DNA of 19,330 nucleotides from an uncultured Collinsella sp. (GTDB lineage: Bacteria; Actinomycetota; Coriobacteriia; Coriobacteriales; Coriobacteriaceae), in NCBI GenBank assembly GCA_958407995.1, contig CATYJU010000038.1, forward strand, positions 1 through 19,330. The letters are read 5' to 3'. The position numbers and the translations under genes were made by a program. This document shows, in pieces, positions 13,594 to 19,330 of this stretch. The notes under the pieces are model-generated. The model searched no databases. It saw only the letters and a list, made by a program, of their open reading frames with translations, and was not told where the DNA came from. Within the stretch, counting starts at the first letter, position 1. Each line of letters begins with the position of its first letter.

Positions 13594-14304
13594 TTGTCCC
13601 AGCTCGAGAAATGCGATCGCCGGTCCCTTCGCTCGCAGCGTGCCCTTCGCCAGGCACTTGCCAGCGAGCTTGCCGAAAGCGGCGACCTTTCGCGCATTAA
13701 TGTCGCGTCGCTCACCGAGCGCGCTGGCCTTACGCGCCGCACGTTCTATTCGCACTACCGCGATATCCCCGACTTTATCAATCAAATCGAGGACGGCTTG
13801 CTGGCCGAGATCCGTGAGCGCATTGAGCTCATCACCGCAGCTCAGCTGCCCGATCTCTATCACAACATCGATGAGCTCGAGCCGGCACCCGGTTCGGTTG
13901 AGTTGCTGCGCTACCTTGCGGCCAACCGCGATTTAATCGGATCGCTGCTGGGCCCGGGCGGCGACCCCGCCTTTATTAAAAAGATCATCGATACCGCACG
14001 CGAGGCCGTGGTGCCGCGCGCACAGACGGGCATTTTGGGCTTGGCGCTGGGCACCTTCTTTGACTACTACGTCACCTATGTCGTGAGTGCCGAGGTCGGC
14101 ATGATCCAGCGTTGGTTTGAGCGTGGGCTCACCGAATCGCCCGAGACCATGGCGCGCATTATGACGGTTATCGCCTTTGTGCGCCCCGGCGACCTGTATG
14201 GCCAACCCATCGATATCAACGTGCCGGAATACGGCATGAAGCTATTGAATCTGCAGCTCGAGGACGCGGTCGACACCACCGCAACCGTCGAGTCCAACAA
14301 CTAA
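13594..14304 (+). CDS. TetR-family regulator, likely controlling the downstream activase/dehydratase gene
   Basis: The 236-residue protein has a TetR-like helix-turn-helix (residues about 10-60): RSLRSQRALRQALASELA, then INVASLTERAGLTRRTFYSHYRDIPDFINQIE, where RRTFYSHY is the recognition helix. The C-terminal half (about 95-200), rich in hydrophobic helices (GILGLALGTFFDYYVTYVVSA), resembles the TetR_C_33-type effector domain. The start is TTG at 13594 directly behind AAGGAGG. The giant activase gene starts 11 bases after its stop, so they form one operon. Paired palindromes upstream suggest self-regulation, and thereby control of the activase. The effector might be a substrate of the dehydratase-like protein, which is a guess. 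Confidence 0.88.
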   Translation: MSQLEKCDRRSLRSQRALRQALASELAESGDLSRINVASLTERAGLTRRTFYSHYRDIPDFINQIEDGLLAEIRERIELITAAQLPDLYHNIDELEPAPGSVELLRYLAANRDLIGSLLGPGGDPAFIKKIIDTAREAVVPRAQTGILGLALGTFFDYYVTYVVSAEVGMIQRWFERGLTESPETMARIMTVIAFVRPGDLYGQPIDINVPEYGMKLLNLQLEDAVDTTATVESNN

Positions 14305-14315
14305 GAGGAGAGACA

Positions 14316-17300
14316 ATGAGCAAACTCGTCGAGGGCATCAAGGACCGCATGGTCGCTGCCGCACGCGAGGCCGCGCCCGCCGTGGTGGACGCCGCACAGA
14401 AGGCCGCGACCGCAGCTGCCGAGAAAGTTGCCGAGGCAGTTGCCGATGCCAAGAACGCGGCAGGGGAGACGTCCGTCGCTAGCGAGCTCGCCACTGCCGC
14501 TGAGCCCGTAGCCGCCGTCCACGCCCCCGAAGGCGCGATCTTCAACCCCGAGAACGCTCGCGGCAACCTGCACCTGGGCATCGACGTGGGCTCCACCACC
14601 GTTAAACTTGCCGTGCTCAACGACGACAACCAGATCGTCTACGCCAAGTACCAGCGCCACCACACCGACGTCCGTGCCTGCGCCCGCGACCTGTTCGAGG
14701 GCGCTGCGACCGTGCTGCCGACGGCCCAGATGACCTGCGCCATCACCGGCTCGGGCGGCCTTCTGCTGTCCCAGTGGCTCGACCTGGAGTTTGTCCAGGA
14801 GGTCATCGCCAGTAAGCGTGCCGTCGAGACCCTCATCCCGGCCACCGATGTCGCTATCGAGCTGGGCGGCGAGGACGCCAAGATCATCTACTTCGATAAC
14901 GGCATCGAGCAGCGCATGAACGGCACCTGCGCCGGCGGCACGGGTGCGTTCATCGACCAGATGGCAACCCTGCTCCACACCGACGCCAGCGGCCTCAACG
15001 AGCTCGCGGCCAACGCCACCACCATCTATCCCATCGCCAGCCGCTGCGGCGTTTTTGCCAAGACCGACGTGCAGCCGCTGCTCAACGAGGGCGCCCGCCC
15101 CGAGGACGTGGCCGCCTCCATCTTCCAGGCTGTCGTGACCCAGACCATCTCGGGCCTGGCGTGCGGCCGTCCCATCCGCGGCAACGTCGCCTTCCTGGGC
15201 GGCCCGCTGCAGTATCTCTCCGAGCTGCGCCACCGCTTCTACCTCACGCTCAATCTGGACGAGGAGCACCGTATCGTGCCCCAAAACGCTCACCTGTTTG
15301 TGGCGAGCGGCGCCGCCATGGCGCACGAGTCCAACAAGCTCAGCACGTTCCCGCAGCTCATCGGGGCCATCGATGCCCTGGGTGACACGCAGGGTGCCGA
15401 GGTCGAGCGTCTGGATCCGCTCTTTGCCACCGACGAGGACTTTGCCGAGTTCAAGACCCGCCACGACACCGAGGTCGTCCCCAAGGGCAAGCTCGAAGGC
15501 TACACCGGACGCGTGTTCATCGGCATCGACGCCGGCTCCACCACCATGAAGGCCGCGCTCGTGGGCGAGGACGGTCAGCTGCTGCACACCTGGTACGGCA
15601 ACAACAACGGCGACATCCTAGGCACGGCCAAGGTCATCATGGCCGATTTCTACAACCACATCCCCGCGGGCTGCACCATCGGCCACGTGACCACCACGGG
15701 CTACGGTGAGGCGCTGCTCATCGAGGCCCTCAAGGCCGATTCCGGCGAGATCGAGACCGTCGCGCACCTGTGCGGCGCCAAGGCGTTTCTGCCCGGCGTC
15801 GAGTTCATTCTGGACATTGGCGGCCAGGACATGAAGTGCCTGCGCGTCAAGGACGGCGTCATCGAGCACATCATGCTCAACGAGGCCTGCTCGTCGGGTT
15901 GCGGTAGCTTTATCGAGAGCTTCGCCGTCTCTATGAACATGGACGTGCGCGCGTTCGCCAACGCCGCCATCCATGCCAAAGCCCCGGTCGACCTGGGAAG
16001 TCGCTGCACGGTCTTTATGAACTCGCGCGTCAAGCAGGCGCAAAAGGAAGGCGCCACGGTGGGCGACATCGCCGCCGGCCTGTCCTATTCCGTCATCAAG
16101 AATGCCCTGTTCAAGGTCATTAAGCTGCGCGATCCCAAGGAGATCGGCAGCCAGGTAATCGTCCAGGGCGGCACCTTTATGTCCGATGCCACGCTGCGCG
16201 CGTTTGAGCAGCTCACCGGCGTTCATGCCGTGCGTCCCGACATCGCCGGCTGCATGGGCGCCTACGGTGCGGCCCTGCTCGCCCGCGATCGCGCCGGCGC
16301 CGACGGCACCTCGACCATCCTTTCGGCTGAGGACATCGCGCACCTCACCGTGACGCAAAAGCATGTCCGCTGCGGCCGTTGCTCCAACAACTGCCAGCTT
16401 ACCGTCAACGACTTTGGCGGTGGCAGGCGCTTCATTACCGGCAACCGCTGCGAGAAGGGCGCCGGCCACAAAAAGCAGAAGACCGAGGCCCCCAACCTCT
16501 TCAAAAAGAAAAACGAGCTGCTCTTTAACCGCGAGGTCCTGAGCCCCGACGAGGCCCCGCGCGGCACCGTCGGCATCCCGCGCGCGCTCAACATGTACGA
16601 GAACTACCCCTTCTGGCACGCGTTCTTTACGCGCCTGGGCTTTAGCGTGCAGCTGTCCGACCAGTCGAGCAAGAAGACCTACCAGGCGGGCATCGAGTCC
16701 ATGCCGTCCGAGAGCGTATGCTATCCGGCCAAGATGAGCCATGGCCACGTGATGAACCTCATCGACCGTGACGTCGACTTTATCTGGATGCCGTGCGTGC
16801 GTTGGGAGCGCAAGGAGGATCCGACGGCTGGCAACTGCTATAACTGCCCCATCGTCATGAGCTACCCCACGGCGCTGGCGCTCAATATTGACGAGATCCG
16901 CGAGCAGAACATCGAGTTCCTGTATCCGTTTGTGCCGTATCACGACAAGACCGAGCTCAAGCGCCGCCTGTACCAGGTGCTCGCCGTCGACCGTGTGGCC
17001 GATGCTGAGGCCGGTCGCGGTCGCGTGCGCGGTCCTAAAATCACGCGCTCCGAGGTTGATGCCGCCGTCAACGCTGCTTTTGAGGCCGACGCGCGCTTCC
17101 ACGAGGATATCCAGACCATGGGCGAGGAGGCTCTCAAGTGGGTCGAGGACCACGGCGGTCACGGCATCGTGCTCGCCGGTCGTCCCTACCATAACGACCC
17201 CGAGATCAACCATGCCCTGCCCGAGCTTATCTCGAGCTTTGGCTTTGCGGTCTTTACCGAGGATTCGCTCGCGCATCTGGTGAAGCCCGAGCGTCCGATT

Positions 17301-19097
17301 CGCGTCGTCGATCAGTGGATGTATCACAGCCGCCTGTACGCCGTCGCCCGTTTTGTGACGATGCGCAACGACCTGGACCTGATTCAGCTCAACTCCTTCG
17401 GCTGCGGCTTGGACGCCCTGACCACCGACCAGGTGCAGGAGATTCTGGAAGCCAGCGGCAAGATTTACACCGTGCTCAAGATTGACGAGGTGTCCAACTT
17501 GGGCGCCGCGCGTATCCGTATTCGCTCGCTCATGGCGGCGCTCAAGGACCAGGAGGCCGAGCGCTTGGCCGAGGCTACGGCCGCGGGCGAGACTTACGAG
17601 CAGGGCGATGCCGCGCCGGTGGCGCCCTCCACGGATGCCCCCGCGTTCGCGAGCCGTAAGTACACGTTCGAGGCGCAGCGCGAGAGTGCTTCGACCGCGT
17701 GGCCCAAGGTGCCCTTTACCGAGCAGATGCGCGAGGAGGGCTACACCATCCTGTGCCCGCAGATGGCGCCGATCCACTTTGACCTGGTCAAAGAGGTGTT
17801 CCGTGGTGCTGGCTACAACTTGGAGCTGCTGCCCTCGACCGATCACGATGCCGTCGAGGCCGGCCTGCGCTACGTGAACAACGACATCTGCTATCCGTCG
17901 ATCCTGGTGACGGGCCAGATCATGGAGGCCATCGAGAGCGGTCGATACGACCTGTCCAAGACAGCCGTGGTTATCAGCCAGACCGGCGGCGGCTGCCGTG
18001 CCACCAACTACATCGCACTCATCCGCAAGGCCCTGCGCGAGAGCGGCCACCCCGAGATCCCGGTGATCTCGCTTTCGGCCGTGGCGCTGGGCGAGGACAA
18101 CCCTGGCTTTAAGATTACGCCGGCGCTGCTTAAGCAGGCAGTCTACGCGGTGCTCTTTGGCGACGTGATGATGCAGATGCTCTATCGCTGCCGCCCGTAC
18201 GAGGCTACGCCCGGTGCCGCCAACGCGCTCTACGAGGAGTACATGGCGCGCGCTCGCAAGCTGGCGCCCAAGTTTAACCGCCACAACTACACCAAGCTGT
18301 GCCGCGAGGCCATCCGCGCGTTCGACACCATGCCGCTCGTGGGCGAGGGTACCAAGCCGCGCGTGGGCGTGGTCGGCGAGATCCTGGTCAAGTTCCATCC
18401 CACAGCCAACAACCACGTGGTCGATGTCATCGAGCGCGAGGGCTGCGAGGCCGTGGTGCCGGGTCTGCTCGACTTTTTCCTGTACTCCATGAGCAACGCC
18501 GAGCTGCAGAAGGACGAGTTGGGAAGCTCCGCTACCACGCGCGCTGGTATGCAGGCGCTCATCAAGCTCGTGGACTGGATGCGCACGCCGGTGGAGGAGA
18601 TGCTCGAGAAGTCCCGCCGCTTCGAGGCGCCCGAGCGCATCGGCACCATGGCCGACAAGGCCCGCACGGTGCTTTCGGTGTGCAACAACATGGGCGAGGG
18701 CTGGCTGCTCACGGCCGAGATGCTCGACCTGATCGATCATGGCGCACCCAATATCATCTGCACGCAGCCCTTCGCGTGCCTGCCCAATCACGTGGTGGGC
18801 AAGGCCGTGATTAAGGAGCTGCGCCGCCAGCATCCCGAGAGCAACATCGTTGCGGTGGACTATGATCCTGGTGCGTCCGAGGTCAACCAGCTCAACCGTA
18901 TTAAGCTCATGATCAGCGTGGCCAAGGAAAACATGCGCGCCGGCAAGGGCTTTAAGCTTGAGAAGGTGGCGCCGCTCGCGATGGACGAGGTCACCGGCCA
19001 GATGCGTGCCCACGACGGCTGCGTGAGCTGCGGTTCGGTCGATGAGAGCGCCGTGGCGTCGGTCGCTGAGCGCCTGGGACGCGGCATTAAGAAGTAG
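14316..19097 (+). CDS. giant fused protein: two BadF/HgdC-type activase ATPases + DUF2229 + 2-hydroxyacyl-CoA dehydratase-like region
   Basis: The 1593-residue protein starts with an Ala-rich, charged helical segment (1-65). Activase domain 1 (about 85-335) has the ATP loop LGIDVGSTTVKLAV, IELGGEDAK and the cluster cysteines Cys205 (GTCAGGTG) and Cys244 (ASRCGVF). Domain 2 (about 399-660) repeats this: FIGIDAGSTTMKAAL, DIGGQDMK, Cys525 (NEACSSGCGS) and Cys564 (GSRCTVF). A knuckle with Cys686, 689, 693 and 712 follows, then DUF2229 (about 750-1075; AGRPYHNDPEINHALP, LNSFGCGLDALT). A linker (1080-1135) leads to a dehydratase-like part (1140-1555) with Cys1147, 1192, 1227, 1482 and 1488, and a tail CVSC (1569-1572). 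In known homodimeric activases two subunits share one [4Fe-4S] cluster and donate electrons at ATP expense to a 2-hydroxyacyl-CoA dehydratase or related iron-sulfur reductase. Here both halves and an acceptor-like part are in one chain. The substrate is unknown. GAGGAG precedes the ATG. Confidence 0.9.
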   Translation: MSKLVEGIKDRMVAAAREAAPAVVDAAQKAATAAAEKVAEAVADAKNAAGETSVASELATAAEPVAAVHAPEGAIFNPENARGNLHLGIDVGSTTVKLAVLNDDNQIVYAKYQRHHTDVRACARDLFEGAATVLPTAQMTCAITGSGGLLLSQWLDLEFVQEVIASKRAVETLIPATDVAIELGGEDAKIIYFDNGIEQRMNGTCAGGTGAFIDQMATLLHTDASGLNELAANATTIYPIASRCGVFAKTDVQPLLNEGARPEDVAASIFQAVVTQTISGLACGRPIRGNVAFLGGPLQYLSELRHRFYLTLNLDEEHRIVPQNAHLFVASGAAMAHESNKLSTFPQLIGAIDALGDTQGAEVERLDPLFATDEDFAEFKTRHDTEVVPKGKLEGYTGRVFIGIDAGSTTMKAALVGEDGQLLHTWYGNNNGDILGTAKVIMADFYNHIPAGCTIGHVTTTGYGEALLIEALKADSGEIETVAHLCGAKAFLPGVEFILDIGGQDMKCLRVKDGVIEHIMLNEACSSGCGSFIESFAVSMNMDVRAFANAAIHAKAPVDLGSRCTVFMNSRVKQAQKEGATVGDIAAGLSYSVIKNALFKVIKLRDPKEIGSQVIVQGGTFMSDATLRAFEQLTGVHAVRPDIAGCMGAYGAALLARDRAGADGTSTILSAEDIAHLTVTQKHVRCGRCSNNCQLTVNDFGGGRRFITGNRCEKGAGHKKQKTEAPNLFKKKNELLFNREVLSPDEAPRGTVGIPRALNMYENYPFWHAFFTRLGFSVQLSDQSSKKTYQAGIESMPSESVCYPAKMSHGHVMNLIDRDVDFIWMPCVRWERKEDPTAGNCYNCPIVMSYPTALALNIDEIREQNIEFLYPFVPYHDKTELKRRLYQVLAVDRVADAEAGRGRVRGPKITRSEVDAAVNAAFEADARFHEDIQTMGEEALKWVEDHGGHGIVLAGRPYHNDPEINHALPELISSFGFAVFTEDSLAHLVKPERPIRVVDQWMYHSRLYAVARFVTMRNDLDLIQLNSFGCGLDALTTDQVQEILEASGKIYTVLKIDEVSNLGAARIRIRSLMAALKDQEAERLAEATAAGETYEQGDAAPVAPSTDAPAFASRKYTFEAQRESASTAWPKVPFTEQMREEGYTILCPQMAPIHFDLVKEVFRGAGYNLELLPSTDHDAVEAGLRYVNNDICYPSILVTGQIMEAIESGRYDLSKTAVVISQTGGGCRATNYIALIRKALRESGHPEIPVISLSAVALGEDNPGFKITPALLKQAVYAVLFGDVMMQMLYRCRPYEATPGAANALYEEYMARARKLAPKFNRHNYTKLCREAIRAFDTMPLVGEGTKPRVGVVGEILVKFHPTANNHVVDVIEREGCEAVVPGLLDFFLYSMSNAELQKDELGSSATTRAGMQALIKLVDWMRTPVEEMLEKSRRFEAPERIGTMADKARTVLSVCNNMGEGWLLTAEMLDLIDHGAPNIICTQPFACLPNHVVGKAVIKELRRQHPESNIVAVDYDPGASEVNQLNRIKLMISVAKENMRAGKGFKLEKVAPLAMDEVTGQMRAHDGCVSCGSVDESAVASVAERLGRGIKK

Positions 19098-19125
19098 CTG
19101 GCCTGCTATGGGCTGGATATGAGAC

Positions 19126-19162
19126 AAACGGGTGGTGGCCGTACCGGCTACCACCCGTTTTT
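19126..19162 (+). terminator. strong intrinsic terminator
   Basis: Fifteen paired bases, 19126-19140 with 19146-19160 (one G-T wobble), enclose a five-base loop and are followed by T residues to 19162. It starts 28 bases after the stop of the 1593-residue protein and ends that operon; an A-run at the left would also permit action on the other strand. Confidence 0.92.
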
Positions 19163-19164
19163 GT

Positions 19165-19269
19165 TTGGACATATGTTGCGTAAAAGCCCCGACTATCACC
19201 CTTTGCGAACTCAGATTTCGGAAGTATGCGGCAAAATCTGAATAGACCGAGCACACCGAATATGTCCAA
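19165..19269. repeat. nested inverted repeats in non-coding sequence
   Basis: TTGGACATAT (19165-19174) and ATATGTCCAA (19260-19269) are exact complements and enclose a smaller repeat, TCAGATTT (19211-19218) with AAATCTGA (19234-19241). No gene is seen from 19098 to the window end at 19330. The nested layout suggests a small mobile or REP-like element or a structured RNA; neither can be shown from one copy. Confidence 0.4.
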
Positions 19270-19330
19270 GCCCTGTACCTGCACTGATAATTGTTCTCGG
19301 GGGAAGCGGGCACTGCGGGGCGCGGCAACG

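Noticed and set aside
14301..15587. A 428-codon minus-strand frame
   Set aside because: Antisense of activase domain 1; Gly/Val/Asp-rich without motifs, same reason as above.
15618..19328. A very long open frame (1236 codons) on the minus strand opposite the activase fusion
   Set aside because: It is the antisense shadow of a GC-rich gene. The translation is low-complexity (His, Gly, Ala, Val, Arg) without recognisable domains, while the + strand frame has clear ATPase motifs throughout.

Overview
The window is a piece of a high-GC, gut-type actinobacterial chromosome. Gene content and style (Glu-type ABC operon, AmtB-PII pair, giant tandem-activase 2-hydroxyacyl-CoA dehydratase-like protein, Dxs-like enzyme, HD/CmpB pair) fit Coriobacteriia, most probably Collinsella or a close relative. 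That assignment rests on protein resemblance and compositional impression, not on a search. No rRNA, tRNA, CRISPR array, transposase or prophage gene is visible.

Layout. Positions 1-123 hold what may be the tail of a + strand gene and a bidirectional terminator. Positions 4504-145 (minus strand) are a glutamate/glutamine-type ABC importer operon: lipoprotein binding protein, an internal partial terminator, two permeases overlapping by ATGA, the ATPase, and lastly a cytoplasmic class I amidotransferase-fold gamma-glutamyl hydrolase. Between this operon and the next gene lies a compact + strand unit: a -10 box, a good ribosome binding site, an 18-codon ORF and a terminator, with no downstream gene to regulate. 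Positions 6640-4859 (minus) encode a Dxs-like thiamine-diphosphate enzyme that keeps the cofactor motifs but has lost the canonical DRAG / DG-TH motif. From 6869 everything runs on the + strand: an HD-domain protein plus a CmpB-like membrane protein (6869-8428); the ammonium transporter AmtB and a PII protein without Tyr51 (8627-10399), separated by a 108-nt symmetric element and preceded by phased direct repeats; a TetR regulator and MFS exporter with two near-identical palindromic operators (10474-12499); a Cof-type HAD phosphatase whose start region lies in a 21-bp inverted repeat (12561-13472); and a second TetR regulator in an apparent operon with a 1593-residue protein (13594-19097), closed by a strong terminator.

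How it fits together. Two parts concern nitrogen: import of glutamate-like compounds with a hydrolase that could release glutamate from gamma-glutamyl substrates, and ammonium uptake controlled by PII. The 1593-residue protein carries two activase ATPase domains in one chain, each with the two cysteines that homodimeric activases use to share one [4Fe-4S] cluster, followed by cysteine-rich DUF2229/dehydratase-like regions. It therefore looks like a self-contained ATP-driven low-potential electron donor plus acceptor, with unknown substrate, and is probably controlled by the TetR gene directly upstream. It is the best candidate here for an uncharacterised system, together with the orphan leader-peptide unit at 4656-4858.
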